Counted from the stretch's first letter, positions 25,262-35,330 are shown. The stretch is 64,000 nucleotides of DNA from an uncultured Erythrobacter sp. (GCF_958304185.1 NZ_OY284433.1:806001-870000), one strand, 5' to 3'. A program made the numbers and translations. Notes: a model not told the origin generated them from the sequence alone.

Positions 25262-25861
25262 TCAGTTTGTGCCGTTGGACGCCGGGTTTACCGGGTCCTC
25301 GGCGCGGTGAAAAGTGTAGCTGAGCGTGATCTGTTCGACGCCCTGCATATTCGGATCGTCCAGCATCGCCGGATCGACATAATAAAGCACCGGCATCGTC
25401 ACTTCCTGCCCGGGCTGCAATGTCTGCTCGGTAAAGCAGAAGCACTGGATTTTGTTGAAATACTTGCCCGCCTGCTCGGGCGTGACGTTGAAGGTCGCCA
25501 TGCCGGTCACCGGGGTGGAGCCGAGGTTGCGCGCAACGTAAGTGGCAATGTCACGCTCACCGATAGTGATGGTGTCGGTCGGCGCGCTGGGGTGGAAGGT
25601 CCACGGCATGTCAGCGGGCACCGAAGCGTCGAAGCGGATCGAGATCTTCTGGCCGGTCGCGAGCGTGGCTGCGCGCGCGGCGTCACTTTCGGTCGCCTGC
25701 ATGGTGGTGCCGCCGAAGCCCGTCACCTGACAGAACAGCCGGTAGAGCGGCACCGAGGCATAGCCCAGCCCCAGCATCGCCAATGCGCCCGCAAACGCCA
25801 TCAGCCCGACGCGCAGATTGCGGCGTGCAGCGTCGTCAGCAACGGGCGGCAGGGTTGCCAT
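25262..25861 (-). CDS. ctaG: Cytochrome c oxidase copper chaperone CtaG/Cox11
   Basis: CtaG delivers copper to the CuB site of subunit I. The 199-residue protein has an N-terminal membrane helix, PLYRLFCQVTGFGG with a conserved Cys44, and the copper-binding CFCF motif (Cys140, Cys142) in KIQCFCFTEQTL. Its ATG shares one base with the stop of the preceding 43-residue gene. Confidence 0.96.
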   Translation of the reverse strand: MATLPPVADDAARRNLRVGLMAFAGALAMLGLGYASVPLYRLFCQVTGFGGTTMQATESDAARAATLATGQKISIRFDASVPADMPWTFHPSAPTDTITIGERDIATYVARNLGSTPVTGMATFNVTPEQAGKYFNKIQCFCFTEQTLQPGQEVTMPVLYYVDPAMLDDPNMQGVEQITLSYTFHRAEDPVNPASNGTN

Positions 25862-25992
25862 CAGGTCTGGCCTCCAATGCGCACAATGGTGATGGCGTAG
25901 AACAACACCACAAAGAAGATCAGCGTGCCGGCGACAACCCAGTTGCGCGCCTTGCGGCGGCGCAGGAATTCGCGTTCTTCTTCGGGCGTCAT
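25861..25992 (-). CDS. 43-residue single-helix protein in the cta cluster
   Basis: A small gene fits exactly between ctaB and ctaG: its ATG overlaps the ctaB stop (ATGA) and its TGA shares a base with the ctaG ATG. The product starts [20 protein letters not shown], a charged cytoplasmic segment, then one membrane helix ([17 protein letters not shown]) and the end RIGGQT. Small single-helix proteins of this form occur at this place in other alphaproteobacterial oxidase clusters (sometimes called CoxF). A role in oxidase assembly is inferred from context. Confidence 0.8.
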   Translation of the reverse strand: MTPEEEREFLRRRKARNWVVAGTLIFFVVLFYAITIVRIGGQT

Positions 25993-26930
25993 GCGATCCA
26001 CCCCTGATAGGCGGCGACGCGGTCCGCCACGAGCGCGGCGAACAGCACGAAGAGATAAACGATCGAGTATTTGAACAGCGTCTTCTCAGGCGTCATGGCG
26101 TCAACCTCGGCGCGCATCCGGGTGAACACCGGCATCGCCAACACCACGAACAGCACCGAAAGCACCACAGCGACCGAGCCGTAGATCCAGCTCGTCCCGC
26201 CGATATACCAAGGGGCAATCGCGATGGGGGCCAGCAACAGGGTGTAGATCATGATCTGGCGGCGCGTCACCTTCTCGCCCGCGACCACCGGCAGCATCGG
26301 AATGCCGACCTTGGCGTAATCCGACTGCACAAACAGCGCCAGCGCCCAGAAGTGCGGCGGGGTCCAGAAGAAGATGATCGCGAACAGCAGGATCGGCATG
26401 GCGGTAATATCGCCCGTCACCGCAACCCACCCGATCAGCGGCGGAAACGCGCCCGCGCCGCCGCCAATGACGATGTTCTGCGGGGTGCGCGGCTTCAGCC
26501 ACATGGTGTAGATGACGGCGTAATAGATGATCGCGCCAAACAGCAGCGATGCCGCCAGCCAGCCAATCGCCACACCCATCAGCCCGACCGAGACGGCCGA
26601 CAGGAAAATCCCGAAATCGCGTGCATCCTCGCGCCGCATCCGCCCGCCGGGGAGCGGACGGTTCATCGTGCGCTTCATCCCTGCGTCAAGGTCGGCTTCC
26701 CACCAGTGATTGAGCGCCGCAGACCCGCCTGCGCCCATCGCAATCGCGAGGATAGCGGTAAAGCCGAGCACCGGATGGATCGAACCCGGCGCAGCCAGCA
26801 CGCCGCAGATCGCGGTGAAGATCACCAGCGTCATCACCCGCGGCTTGGTCAGCGTGAAGAAATCACGCCATTCCGTTGGCAGCGTTGCGGTGGTCTGAGG
26901 TGCGGTCGTAGCCATACTCTTGGGTTCCAT
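25989..26930 (-). CDS. ctaB: Protoheme IX farnesyltransferase (heme O synthase)
   Basis: CtaB attaches farnesyl to protoheme to make heme O on the way to heme A. The protein has about nine membrane helices and the prenyl-diphosphate motif [20 protein letters not shown], plus [14 protein letters not shown] in the second loop. The ATG at 26930 is chosen over a TTG two codons earlier; an ATG at 26915 is also possible. It lies downstream of ctaD after a 98-base spacer with a short hairpin (26940-26962). Confidence 0.96.
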   Translation of the reverse strand: MEPKSMATTAPQTTATLPTEWRDFFTLTKPRVMTLVIFTAICGVLAAPGSIHPVLGFTAILAIAMGAGGSAALNHWWEADLDAGMKRTMNRPLPGGRMRREDARDFGIFLSAVSVGLMGVAIGWLAASLLFGAIIYYAVIYTMWLKPRTPQNIVIGGGAGAFPPLIGWVAVTGDITAMPILLFAIIFFWTPPHFWALALFVQSDYAKVGIPMLPVVAGEKVTRRQIMIYTLLLAPIAIAPWYIGGTSWIYGSVAVVLSVLFVVLAMPVFTRMRAEVDAMTPEKTLFKYSIVYLFVLFAALVADRVAAYQGWIA

Positions 26931-27028
26931 CGGCAAGGAGCGCGGCCCTTGAAAAGCCGCGCCCCCTGCTTGTGCTCGTGTCCGGTCAGTGCGGCGCGGC
27001 TGTCACCAGCCCCGCTGCCTGTCCGCGA

Positions 27029-28738
27029 TCAGGCCGTCACCGGACGGTGATCGTGATAGTCATGCGCGTCGGTGATCACCGGCAGCGTCTCGAACTGGTG
27101 GTAAGGCGGCGGGCTCGGCAAGGTCCATTCGAGCGTCGTCGCACCTTCGCCCCACGGGTTGGCAGCCGCCTTCTTGCCCGCCAGCAGCGCGTAGGCGATG
27201 TTGACGAAGAAGAAGATCATCGAACCGGCCATGATGTAGTACCCGTAGGTGCTGACCTGGTGCCAGAAGGTGAAGGCCTCCGCGTAGTCCGGATAGCGGC
27301 GCGGCATTCCCTGCATCCCGAGGAAGTGCTGCGGGAAGAAGATCACGTTCACGCCGATGAAGAAGGTCCAGAAGTGCAGGTGGCTCAGCAGTTCGCTGTG
27401 CATCCGGCCGCTCATCTTCGGGAACCAGTAGTAGAAGCCGGCGAACATCGAGAACACGGCGCCCATCGACAACACGTAGTGGAAGTGAGCGACCACGTAG
27501 TAGGTGTCGTGCAGGTTATCGTCGATCCCGCCGTTGGCCAGCACCACGCCGGTCACGCCGCCCACGGTGAACAGGAAGATGAAGCCCATCGACCAGACCA
27601 TCGGCGACTTGAAGCTGAGGCTGCCGCCCCACATCGTCGCGATCCAGCTGAAGATCTTCACGCCGGTCGGCACTGCGATCACCATGGTGGCCGCGGTGAA
27701 GTACATCTTCGTGTTCACGTCGAGGCCCACGGTGTACATGTGGTGCGCCCAGACGATGAAGCCGACCACGCCGATCGCGACCATGGCGTAGGCCATGCCG
27801 AGGTAACCGAACACCGGCTTCTTCGAGAAGGTCGCGATGATCTGCGAGATCATGCCGAAGCCCGGCAGGATCATGATGTAGACTTCAGGGTGGCCGAAGA
27901 ACCAGAACAGGTGCTGGTAGAGCACCGGATCACCGCCACCGGCCGGGTTGAAGAAGGTGGTGCCGAAGTTACGGTCGGTCAGCAGCATGGTGATGGCAGC
28001 CGCCAGAACCGGCAGCGCCAGCAGCAGCAGGAAGGCCGTGACCAGCACCGACCACACGAACAGCGGCATCTTGTGCAGGGTCATCCCCGGCGCGCGCATG
28101 TTGAAGATGGTGGTGATGAAGTTGGTCGCACCCAGAATCGAACCTGCGCCCGCAAGGTGGAGCGAGAAGATCGCGAAATCGACCGCGGGGCCAACCGAAC
28201 CGCTGGTCGACAGCGGAGCATAGACCGTCCAGCCGGTGCCCGCACCGGGGCCAGTGCCGCCGGGGACGAACAGCGAGAACAGCAGACTGAAGAAGCCCGC
28301 AACCGTCAGCCAGAAGCTGACATTGTTCATGCGCGGGAAGGCCATGTCAGGCGCGCCAATCATCAGCGGCACGAACCAGTTGCCGAAGCCGCCGATCATC
28401 GCGGGCATGACCATGAAGAACACCATGATCAGGCCGTGGGCGGTGATGAACACGTTCCACATATGGAGCGCCGTATTCAGATCATTGGCGCCGCCCATGA
28501 ACTGGGCCCACCATTGCAGGTACTGGATACCCGGCTCGGCGAGTTCGACGCGCATGATGCCCGAAATCGCACCACCCACGATCCCCGCGATGATTGCGAA
28601 GATCAGGTACATCGTGCCGATGTCCTTGTGGTTGGTCGACATGAACCACCGGGCAAAGAAGCCCGGCTTGTGGTCCGCGTGATCGTGGGCGTCATGCCCG
28701 TGATCGTGAATGTCGAAGCCTTCAGCGGTGGTTGCCAT
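27029..28738 (-). CDS. ctaD: Cytochrome c oxidase subunit I
   Basis: The catalytic heme-copper subunit, 569 residues with about 12 helices. Recognisable segments are [60 protein letters not shown] (with the His-Tyr crosslink pair), [19 protein letters not shown]-like sequence with the heme-ligand His residues, and HHMYTVGLD. The N-terminus is His/Asp-rich. It is an A-type aa3 oxidase by neighbourhood and sequence. Confidence 0.98.
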   Translation of the reverse strand: MATTAEGFDIHDHGHDAHDHADHKPGFFARWFMSTNHKDIGTMYLIFAIIAGIVGGAISGIMRVELAEPGIQYLQWWAQFMGGANDLNTALHMWNVFITAHGLIMVFFMVMPAMIGGFGNWFVPLMIGAPDMAFPRMNNVSFWLTVAGFFSLLFSLFVPGGTGPGAGTGWTVYAPLSTSGSVGPAVDFAIFSLHLAGAGSILGATNFITTIFNMRAPGMTLHKMPLFVWSVLVTAFLLLLALPVLAAAITMLLTDRNFGTTFFNPAGGGDPVLYQHLFWFFGHPEVYIMILPGFGMISQIIATFSKKPVFGYLGMAYAMVAIGVVGFIVWAHHMYTVGLDVNTKMYFTAATMVIAVPTGVKIFSWIATMWGGSLSFKSPMVWSMGFIFLFTVGGVTGVVLANGGIDDNLHDTYYVVAHFHYVLSMGAVFSMFAGFYYWFPKMSGRMHSELLSHLHFWTFFIGVNVIFFPQHFLGMQGMPRRYPDYAEAFTFWHQVSTYGYYIMAGSMIFFFVNIAYALLAGKKAAANPWGEGATTLEWTLPSPPPYHQFETLPVITDAHDYHDHRPVTA

Positions 28739-28776
28739 GGTCAGCTACTCTTCTGCTTTGTATTTCTTGTTCAGTC

Positions 28777-29814
28777 TCAGCGAGCCGCAGCCGGAGCGGC
28801 GGCGGCAGCAGTATCGGCAGCGGGCGCAGCAGCCGGAGCCGCCGCTTCTTCGCCCGGCATCGAGCCGCCCTGCGCCTTCACCCAAGCGGCGAATTCAGCC
28901 GGGGGAAGCGCTTCGATTGCGATCGGCATATAGGCGTGACGTGCGCCGCACAGTTCGGAACACTGGCCGTAATACACGCCCGGTTCTTCGATGGTCAGCA
29001 GCTTTTCGTTCAGACGACCCGGAACGGCGTCCATCTTGAACCACAGTGACGGCACGGCAAAGGCGTGGATCACGTCGCTCGCGGTGGTCTGGATACGTAG
29101 CGGCACGCCAGCAGGAACGACCATGCGGTTGTCGACGGCCAGCTGACCCGGCTCACCCCGGCGCACAGCCTCACCTTCGTCGAGCATGTTCGAGATCACC
29201 TCGATCTCGCCGTGGTCGGGATAGGTATAGCCCCAGTACCACTGATAACCGGTCGCCTTAATGGTGACGGCGTCAGCAGGCGGGGTTTCGTACTGGCGGG
29301 CCAGCAGGGTAATCGAGGGCACAGCAATCACCACCAGAATGATCACCGGAACGATGGTCCAGATCACTTCGATCGCGGTGTTGTGCGTGGTGCGCGAGGC
29401 GACCGGGTTGCGGATGCGGTTGAACCGCACCACCACATAAAGCAGCAGCCCAAGCACCAGCAGGCTGATCGCGGTGATCACCGGCATCAGGATGCCGTCA
29501 TGCATCCACTGGGCATACTTGCCATTTTCGGAGTACTGGTCCTGGAAGGTCATGCTCTGAAGCGCACCATCTTCGTAGGACGTCGGCATCCCCTTGCCCT
29601 TGGTGGGAGCCATCGGGGTGTAGGCGCTTGCCGCTTCCGCGGGCGCAACATCAGCGGGCGCGGCTGCGGCAGGCTCGGCTGCGGCAGGCGCAACTTCAGC
29701 CGCCGGAGCCGCAGCTTCAACCGGAGTGGTCGTCGGCGCGTCCTGCGCCGCAACGCTCAGCGGAGCGAACGCCGCGAGCCCGGCAGCAATCGCCGCCAGA
29801 ATAGCATTTTTCAT
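28777..29814 (-). CDS. ctaC: Cytochrome c oxidase subunit II
   Basis: Subunit II carries the CuA centre that takes electrons from cytochrome c. The ATG at 29814 gives MKNAILAAIAAGLAAFAPLS, a signal peptide; the frame runs upstream to 29973, but that part overlaps the promoter region. A long Ala/Pro/Glu-rich linker precedes two helices. The CuA motif is YGQCSELCGARHAYMPI near the C-terminus, and no cytochrome c domain follows. The tail is again Ala-rich. 345 residues; the first gene of the oxidase cluster. Confidence 0.96.
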   Translation of the reverse strand: MKNAILAAIAAGLAAFAPLSVAAQDAPTTTPVEAAAPAAEVAPAAAEPAAAAPADVAPAEAASAYTPMAPTKGKGMPTSYEDGALQSMTFQDQYSENGKYAQWMHDGILMPVITAISLLVLGLLLYVVVRFNRIRNPVASRTTHNTAIEVIWTIVPVIILVVIAVPSITLLARQYETPPADAVTIKATGYQWYWGYTYPDHGEIEVISNMLDEGEAVRRGEPGQLAVDNRMVVPAGVPLRIQTTASDVIHAFAVPSLWFKMDAVPGRLNEKLLTIEEPGVYYGQCSELCGARHAYMPIAIEALPPAEFAAWVKAQGGSMPGEEAAAPAAAPAADTAAAAAPAAAR

Positions 29815-29990
29815 ACGGGTGTGCCTTTGACCCATTACATGTGTCCAAGTGGTTCTAATCTGATCCCATACCGTCCAGCACTCAGCCCCCTCGAGACCCG
29901 GTGCGGACAGCGTTTGGCCGACCCTAGGGCCAGCTTCAATCCTGCCCTTAGCCCCGCTTGCCGAGGGCCTCAAGCGCTTCTAGGGAGAAA

Positions 29991-30020
29991 ATTATGCAAG
30001 GCTCCATGTCGCCAACGCAA
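29991..30020 (-). promoter_or_regulatory. Possible promoter of the ctaC oxidase cluster
   Basis: On the minus strand TTGCGT (30020-30015) and CATAAT (29996-29991) are 18 bases apart, about 180 bases before the ctaC ATG. The 244-base spacer between ctaC and pyrE must hold promoters for both genes; I saw no Fnr box in it. Confidence 0.4.
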
Positions 30021-30058
30021 GTCGGCGCTTTCTTTCATGTTTTCTAAGGGATTCCTCC

Positions 30059-30640
30059 GTGACGCAAGATGAAGTTCTGGCCGAATTCCGGGCCTCGGGC
30101 GCTCTGCTCGAAGGCCATTTCAAGCTGTCGTCCGGTCGGCATAGCGGACATTACCTCCAATGCGCCCGGGTGCTGATGAACCCTGCGCGGGCTGCGCGGC
30201 TGGCGGAAGCGGTGGTTGCGGGCATTCCTGCCGAAGTGCTTGATCAGATTGATGTTGTCGTCTCACCGGCGATGGGCGGGATCATCATCGGCCACGAAGT
30301 TGGCCGTGCGCTGGGCAAGGACGCATTGTTCCTCGAACGGCCGGACGGCGTGTTCCACCTGCGCCGCGGTTTTGCGCTGGCCAAGGGCGCCAAGGTGCTG
30401 ATGGTCGAGGATGTGGTCACCACCGGCCTCTCCAGCCGCGAAGCCATCGCTGCCATCGCGCGTGAAGGCGGCGAAGTGATCGCCGAATGCGCGATCATCG
30501 ACCGGTCTTGCGGGTCGGTCGATCTGGGCGTGCCATTCTTCCCGCTGCTCGCCATTGATTTCCCCACCTATGACGAAAACGACATCCCCGAAGCTCTGGC
30601 CCGCGTAGAGGTAACGAAACCCGGTAGCCGGAAGGGATGA
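30059..30640 (+). CDS. pyrE: Orotate phosphoribosyltransferase
   Basis: PyrE makes orotidine 5'-phosphate from orotate and PRPP. The 193-residue protein has HFKLSSGRHSGHYLQCARVL at the start and the PRPP motif KVLMVEDVVTTGLSS. It begins at GTG with AAGGGA upstream; no in-frame ATG is near. It is divergent from ctaC and followed after 4 bases by the serine hydrolase gene. Confidence 0.96.
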   Translation: MTQDEVLAEFRASGALLEGHFKLSSGRHSGHYLQCARVLMNPARAARLAEAVVAGIPAEVLDQIDVVVSPAMGGIIIGHEVGRALGKDALFLERPDGVFHLRRGFALAKGAKVLMVEDVVTTGLSSREAIAAIAREGGEVIAECAIIDRSCGSVDLGVPFFPLLAIDFPTYDENDIPEALARVEVTKPGSRKG

Positions 30641-30644
30641 TGCC

Positions 30645-31754
30645 ATGAAGATGCTCCTTGGATACGCAGCACTGATCCTAGGAGCGGCCTCAGCCGCAGC
30701 GCAGCCTGTTGCGCCCCCCGCGATTGACACTGCAAGCGTCACTGCGGCGCTCAATCCTGAGAAGGCCCCCGGCACGATCCTGATCGCGCGCGGCGACACA
30801 ATCGTGTTCGAAAGCACGGTCGGCACCATCGCGCCCGGCGGCGATGCACCACACGAATTGGGCCAAGTCTGGCGCTGGGCTTCGGTCAGCAAGCAGGTCA
30901 CCGCGACCATCGCGAAGCAGGAAGTCGCCGCAGGCCGCCTCGATCTCGACGCGCCGATCACCCGCTATCTGCCCGACAGCAAGGCGCCCTACGCCAACCG
31001 CATCACCTCGCGGATGCTGATGCAGCACGTATCGGGCCTGCCGCGCACCGAGGAAGCCCCCGTCGGCCGGGACGATTGGTCGACCTTCTACAGCGTCGAC
31101 CTTGGCGACCCCGCAACCGGGCGGACTTGGTGCGAGGGGCCAACGAAGCGCGAGCCGTTGTCCGAGTTCTTCTACGGCGACTGTGACTTCATCATGATGA
31201 CCGCGGTGATCGAGGCGACCAGTGGTAAGCCCTATGCTGACTTGATTGCGGAACGCATTGCACAACCGCTCGGCCTCACAAGCGTCGGCGTCTTCCCCCG
31301 CGCCGAGCCCACGGTGGCGGGTTTTGCCGAGGGCAAGCCTGAGTCGACGGCGTTCCGGCTGGAGAACTTCGGCGGTGCAGGCGCGCTTTATGGCACCACA
31401 CGGGATCTGCTCGCTTTCGACCGCGCGCTTATGACCGGCAAACTGCTCCCCGAGGCCGAGCGCGCGCAGATGTGGGACGGCAAACCCGAATATGGCATGG
31501 CCGCGCTCGGCCAATGGTCATTCAGCTCGCCTCTGAAAAACTGCGGCGACACCTCGGTGCGGATCGTCGAGCGGCGGGGCTTCATCGGCGGCGTGGTGCT
31601 GCGTAACATCATCATGCCCGATCTCGACATGGTGATCATCATGACATCAAACCGCGCCGAGGCCGACGCTGCCTTTGGCGAAATCTGGCAGCAGGCGGGC
31701 ATCTCCCACGATGTGATGCGAGCTGCGCTGTGCACAACGGGAACCCCGCTTTGA
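30645..31754 (+). CDS. Serine beta-lactamase-like hydrolase (class C/EstB family), secreted
   Basis: A 369-residue protein with a signal peptide ([20 protein letters not shown]) and the beta-lactamase/transpeptidase fold. The SxxK motif is Ser80-Val-Ser-Lys83 in [18 protein letters not shown], followed by the typical [26 protein letters not shown] and [14 protein letters not shown] segments. The tyrosine motif is probably in FFYGDCDF, a variant of YSN. Such proteins are esterases or peptidases of the cell envelope; antibiotic resistance should not be assumed. It lies between pyrE and pdxJ in a close run. Confidence 0.87.
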   Translation: MKMLLGYAALILGAASAAAQPVAPPAIDTASVTAALNPEKAPGTILIARGDTIVFESTVGTIAPGGDAPHELGQVWRWASVSKQVTATIAKQEVAAGRLDLDAPITRYLPDSKAPYANRITSRMLMQHVSGLPRTEEAPVGRDDWSTFYSVDLGDPATGRTWCEGPTKREPLSEFFYGDCDFIMMTAVIEATSGKPYADLIAERIAQPLGLTSVGVFPRAEPTVAGFAEGKPESTAFRLENFGGAGALYGTTRDLLAFDRALMTGKLLPEAERAQMWDGKPEYGMAALGQWSFSSPLKNCGDTSVRIVERRGFIGGVVLRNIIMPDLDMVIIMTSNRAEADAAFGEIWQQAGISHDVMRAALCTTGTPL

Positions 31755-32506
31755 ACCAGACCCTCCACCCCCGCCCCCTCCGGTTAGGCGTCAACATCGA
31801 TCACGTTGCCACTATCCGTAACGCGCGCGGCGGGGATCATCCCGATCCGGTGCGCGCGGCGGAGATTGTCGCGGCGGTCGGCGGAGACGGGATCACCGCG
31901 CACCTGCGCGAAGACCGCCGCCATATCCGCGACGAGGATCTGGCGCGCATCCAGGCGGCGACCAACCTGCCGCTCAACCTCGAAATGGCCGCGACCCGCG
32001 AGATGCTCGCCATTGCCCTGCGTCACAAGCCGCACGCCGCCTGCATCGTCCCCGAAAAGCGCGAGGAGCGCACCACCGAAGGCGGGCTCGACGCGGCGGG
32101 AATGCACAACACCCTCGCCCCGATTGCCGAGGAGTTGCGCGCGGCGGGCATCCGCGTCTCGCTGTTCATCGAAGCGGACGAGCGGCAATTGGACGCCGCC
32201 CTTCGCCTCGGCGCGCCGGTGGTGGAATTCCACACCGGCGAATATGCCCACGCCTTCCTTGATGGCGACCGCGAACGCGTGGAGCGCGAGCTTCGCCGCA
32301 TCACCGACATGGCTGCGCTGGCCGCCAAGAACGGGATCGAGGCGCATGCGGGCCACGGCCTCACCTTTGAAAACGTCCAGCCGATTGCCGCTATCCCGCA
32401 AATTGCGGAACTCAACATCGGTCACTACCTGATCGGAGAGGCAGTCTTCGTCGGCCTCGAAAACGCGATCCGCCGGATGCGCGAATTGATGGATGACGTG
32501 CGCTGA
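31751..32506 (+). CDS. pdxJ: Pyridoxine 5'-phosphate synthase
   Basis: PdxJ condenses 3-amino-1-hydroxyacetone phosphate with deoxyxylulose phosphate in vitamin B6 synthesis. [52 protein letters not shown] and [11 protein letters not shown] are diagnostic. The TTG at 31751 overlaps the upstream stop in TTGA and has GGGAA seven bases before it; a GTG at 31730 is the alternative but lacks a binding site and overlaps the upstream gene by 25 bases. Confidence 0.95.
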   Translation: MNQTLHPRPLRLGVNIDHVATIRNARGGDHPDPVRAAEIVAAVGGDGITAHLREDRRHIRDEDLARIQAATNLPLNLEMAATREMLAIALRHKPHAACIVPEKREERTTEGGLDAAGMHNTLAPIAEELRAAGIRVSLFIEADERQLDAALRLGAPVVEFHTGEYAHAFLDGDRERVERELRRITDMAALAAKNGIEAHAGHGLTFENVQPIAAIPQIAELNIGHYLIGEAVFVGLENAIRRMRELMDDVR

Positions 32507-32787
32507 GCGAGCCTGACCTGCCTGCCCTGACTGGCGAACAGAAGCGCTGGGCCTTTGCGGCCTGTGCGCTGTTCCTGCTGGCGGTCGGTTTCCTGGGCTT
32601 TGCGCTCAATGCGCAGGTGATGATGGTCTTCGCAGTTGGCTGGCTCGCGCTGATGATCTTCGGTTTTATCGGCGCGCTGAAGATGGCCAAAGGCGACTTT
32701 GCGCATCCACTGTTCAAGAGCCAGGTCATGCTCCATGTTATCGCGCTGGCGCTGCTTGCCGCCGTAATCCTGAGGGCGTTCAAATGA
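32503..32787 (+). CDS. Small two- or three-helix membrane protein, probable CTG start
   Basis: A 94-residue membrane protein of unknown function starting at codon CTG 32503, which overlaps the pdxJ stop (CTGA). It would read [21 protein letters not shown], a sensible polar N-terminus, then helices at about residues 17-37, 39-60 and 74-92, ending [10 protein letters not shown] stop at 32494 excludes upstream starts, and the first in-frame GTG/ATG codons lie near residue 39, inside the membrane region. So either CTG initiates, coupled to pdxJ termination, or the gene has lost its start. Confidence 0.55.
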   Translation: MSEPDLPALTGEQKRWAFAACALFLLAVGFLGFALNAQVMMVFAVGWLALMIFGFIGALKMAKGDFAHPLFKSQVMLHVIALALLAAVILRAFK

Positions 32788-32810
32788 AGCTGCGCGCACA
32801 AAGAAGCCTA

Positions 32811-32830
32811 ATCCCGGATCAAGTCCGGGG
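32811..32830. repeat. Short palindromic element between small gene and acpS
   Basis: ATCCCGGATCAAGTCCGGGG forms an imperfect palindrome (CCCGGA/TCCGGG around TCAAG). The same element appears in reverse complement at 50726-50743. This sequence, commonly seen as CCCGGACTTGATCCGGG, is a dispersed intergenic repeat in sphingomonads. Confidence 0.75.
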
Positions 32831-32851
32831 CGACGGTTTGGGGGAACCGTC

Positions 32852-33253
32852 GTGATCATCGGCATGGGCAGCGACCTCTGCAACATCGAACGGATCGCCA
32901 ATTCGCTCGCCCGCTATGGCGAGCGGTTCGAGAACCGCGTTTTCACCGACACCGAAATAGCCAAGGCCCGCCGCCGCCCCTTCACCATCGCGGGCACCTA
33001 CGCCAAGCGTTTCGCAGCCAAAGAGGCGTTCAGCAAAGCTGTCGGCACCGGGTTCAAGCGGGGCGTATTCATGAAAGACATCGGTGTGGTGAACGCTCCC
33101 TCGGGCGCGCCGACCCTGATGCTCACGGGCGGGGCGGCTTTGCGGCTTGAAGAAATCACGCCAAAAGGCCATGAGGCCCGCATTCACCTAACTCTCACTG
33201 ACGATCACCCTTGGGCGCAGGCCTTTGTGATCATCGAAGCCATCCCCCTTTGA
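32852..33253 (+). CDS. acpS: Holo-[acyl-carrier-protein] synthase
   Basis: AcpS transfers phosphopantetheine from CoA to acyl carrier protein. The 133-residue protein has [15 protein letters not shown] with the Mg-binding Asp8, [13 protein letters not shown] with the conserved Lys-Glu, and the [14 protein letters not shown] C-terminal segment ([19 protein letters not shown]). It begins at GTG. pdxJ-acpS-lepB is a common alphaproteobacterial order. Confidence 0.95.
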   Translation: MIIGMGSDLCNIERIANSLARYGERFENRVFTDTEIAKARRRPFTIAGTYAKRFAAKEAFSKAVGTGFKRGVFMKDIGVVNAPSGAPTLMLTGGAALRLEEITPKGHEARIHLTLTDDHPWAQAFVIIEAIPL

Positions 33254-33264
33254 CAGGCCGCCCC

Positions 33265-34167
33265 ATGGCACCCCCCGTGACAACAATCGAAAGCCCGCAC
33301 GTGACTGACAGCAGCGCTCCGGACAAGGTCAATTGGCTCGCCGAAATCCGCGGTCTCGGGCTGATGCTGCTCGCCGTGCTGGCGTTCCACAGTCTGGTCG
33401 CCAAGCCGTTCTACATCCCCTCGACCTCGATGATGCCGAGCCTTTGGGTTGGCGACCGGTTGGTGGTGAGCAAATATCCCTACGGCTGGTCATGGGCCTC
33501 TGCGAGCTTCCACATCCTGCCGCGTGCCAGTTGGCGGGTGCTGCCTTCGACCCCGGAATATGGCGATATCGTGATCCCAGTGCACCCCGATCAGGACGTC
33601 GATTATATCAAGCGCGTGGTCGCGCTGCCGGGCGATACCATCGAAGTGCGCGGCGGCCAGATCATCCTCAACGGCAAGGCGATCAAGCGTGAGGTCGTGC
33701 CGCCAGTGCGCCTGCCGTTCGAGCCTGAGCTGATGTGTCAGGATGGCACGGGTGAGCGCCCCTGCCTCCAGGCCTTCGAAGCCTTCCGCAAGACCGGCCC
33801 CGACGGGCGCGACTATTTCGATCCGCCAACTTGGCGCGAAACCCTGCCCAATGGCGCGACCTATCTCACCATCGACTACCGCGATCAGGACCTCGACAAT
33901 TACGGCCCGATCACTGTGCCTGAAGACAGCGTGTTCGTGATGGGCGACAACCGCGATCTTTCCGCTGACAGCCGCGCGCTGGCGATTGCCGACGGGCTTG
34001 GCGGGCCGGTGCCGATGGCCAATATCGGCGGGCGGGCCGAGTTCATCACCTTCAGCCTCAACGGGTCGACCACCTGGAATCCGGCGAGCTGGTTCTCCAG
34101 CCTCCGCGGCGACCGGGCGTGGACTACCCTGCGTCCGCCGCTGGCCGAAGGTGCAGCGCCCGAATAA
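33265..34167 (+). CDS. lepB: Signal peptidase I
   Basis: LepB cleaves signal peptides at the outer face of the inner membrane. With the ATG at 33265 the protein has 300 residues: one N-terminal helix (about 29-46), IPSTSMMPSL with nucleophile Ser55, DYIKRVVALPGD with general base Lys116, and VMGDNRDLSADSR (box E). A GTG at 33301 (VTDSSAPDK) could also be the start. It lies 11 bases after acpS. Confidence 0.94.
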   Translation: MAPPVTTIESPHVTDSSAPDKVNWLAEIRGLGLMLLAVLAFHSLVAKPFYIPSTSMMPSLWVGDRLVVSKYPYGWSWASASFHILPRASWRVLPSTPEYGDIVIPVHPDQDVDYIKRVVALPGDTIEVRGGQIILNGKAIKREVVPPVRLPFEPELMCQDGTGERPCLQAFEAFRKTGPDGRDYFDPPTWRETLPNGATYLTIDYRDQDLDNYGPITVPEDSVFVMGDNRDLSADSRALAIADGLGGPVPMANIGGRAEFITFSLNGSTTWNPASWFSSLRGDRAWTTLRPPLAEGAAPE

Positions 34168-34187
34168 GTTGAAAAGGCGCACGAGCA

Positions 34188-35330
34188 ATGGTCAAGAAGT
34201 TCCTCTATTTCGTCGCTTTCTGCATTGTCCTCGTGATCGGCGGGCGGATTGCCTACGAATTGTTTCAGGAGGAATTGGCCCAGATCGCACTGGTGCCCTC
34301 GGCTGAGTTTACGCCGATCCCTCCGCTTCAGACCAATGCCTATGAAGACCCCACGCTGTGGTTTTCACGTCCCGGCATTGGCGTGAGCGACCCGGCGCGC
34401 TGGCAGCCGGCGTGGGGCGGTGACGGCGAACCGGTGCCGGCGCTGGCAAAGACCGCCAAGCCCTTCGCCGTTTTCTTCGTGCATCCCACCAGCTATCTCA
34501 ACCGCTCGCGCTGGAACGCTCCGCTCGAAAACGGCGGCGATCCTGAGGCTGAGCGGATCGCCCGCGTCTATCTGCGCGGCATGGCTAGCCCGTTCAACGC
34601 CGCGACCGAAATCTGGGCACCGCGTTACCGGCAGGCAACGATGGGCGCCTTCCTGACCGATGCGCCACAAGGCAAGCAGGCGATCGAGGCCGCCTATGCC
34701 GACGTGCGAGAGGCTTACCGCTTTTTCCTTTCCAGCGTTGACCCCGCCACACCGATCGTGCTGGCGGGCCATTCGCAAGGCGCGCTGCATTTGAAGCGGC
34801 TGCTCGCCGAAGAGGTCAAGGGAACGCCTGTGGCAGGGCGACTGGTAGCGGCCTATCTGATCGGCTGGCCGGTATCGATGACCCATGATCTGCCGGCCAT
34901 CGGCTTCCCCGCGTGCGCCGCACCGGGCCAGACCGGGTGCATCATCAGCTGGTCAAGCTTTGCAGAACCAGCCGATCCGGCGCCGGTGCTGAACGCCTAT
35001 GGCAGCACGCCTGCGCTTGATGGCAAGGCGCCCGGCAAGGATCCGATGTTGTGCTCCAATCCCCTTACAGGCCGGATCGGCGGCAAGGCCCCGGCCAGCG
35101 CCAATCTCGGCACGCTGGTGCCCGAAGACAGCATGGAAAAGGGCGAATTGCGCCCCGGCTTCGTCCCCGCCTCGTGCGATCCGCACGGATTGCTGCTGAT
35201 CGGCCCGCCCCCTGAAATGGGCAGTTACGTGCTGCCGGGAAACAACTACCACGTCTATGACCTGCCGCTGTTCTGGGCCAACACCAAGGCTGATGTGATC
35301 ACGCGGGCCGGTGCATGGAAAGCCCCTTGA
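34188..35330 (+). CDS. DUF3089 alpha/beta-hydrolase-like protein
   Basis: A 380-residue protein with an N-terminal signal or anchor helix (FLYFVAFCIVLVIGGRIAY), then the DUF3089 domain: FAVFFVHPTSYLNRSRWN, PRYRQATMGAF, IVLAGHSQGALHLKRLL with a probable nucleophile Ser, and a C-terminal NNYHVYDLPLFW containing His. The family belongs to the lipase-like alpha/beta hydrolases and its substrates are unknown. It is 20 bases after lepB and overlaps ruvX by 16. Confidence 0.88.
   Translation: MVKKFLYFVAFCIVLVIGGRIAYELFQEELAQIALVPSAEFTPIPPLQTNAYEDPTLWFSRPGIGVSDPARWQPAWGGDGEPVPALAKTAKPFAVFFVHPTSYLNRSRWNAPLENGGDPEAERIARVYLRGMASPFNAATEIWAPRYRQATMGAFLTDAPQGKQAIEAAYADVREAYRFFLSSVDPATPIVLAGHSQGALHLKRLLAEEVKGTPVAGRLVAAYLIGWPVSMTHDLPAIGFPACAAPGQTGCIISWSSFAEPADPAPVLNAYGSTPALDGKAPGKDPMLCSNPLTGRIGGKAPASANLGTLVPEDSMEKGELRPGFVPASCDPHGLLLIGPPPEMGSYVLPGNNYHVYDLPLFWANTKADVITRAGAWKAP

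Noticed and set aside
26972-28933. A 653-codon open frame antisense to ctaD and the end of ctaC
   Set aside because: The opposite strand is a certain oxidase subunit I gene. The antisense product is Arg/His/Asp-rich with no recognisable domain, as expected from high-GC codon bias.
29815-30058. An Fnr box controlling the cytochrome oxidase cluster
   Set aside because: TTTGACCCATTACATG at about 29828 has only one half site; the second half does not match ATCAA.
30645-31754. A beta-lactamase resistance gene
   Set aside because: The SxxK motif is present, but the protein belongs to the broad class C-like esterase/peptidase group and the YxN motif is not canonical, so resistance is not supported.
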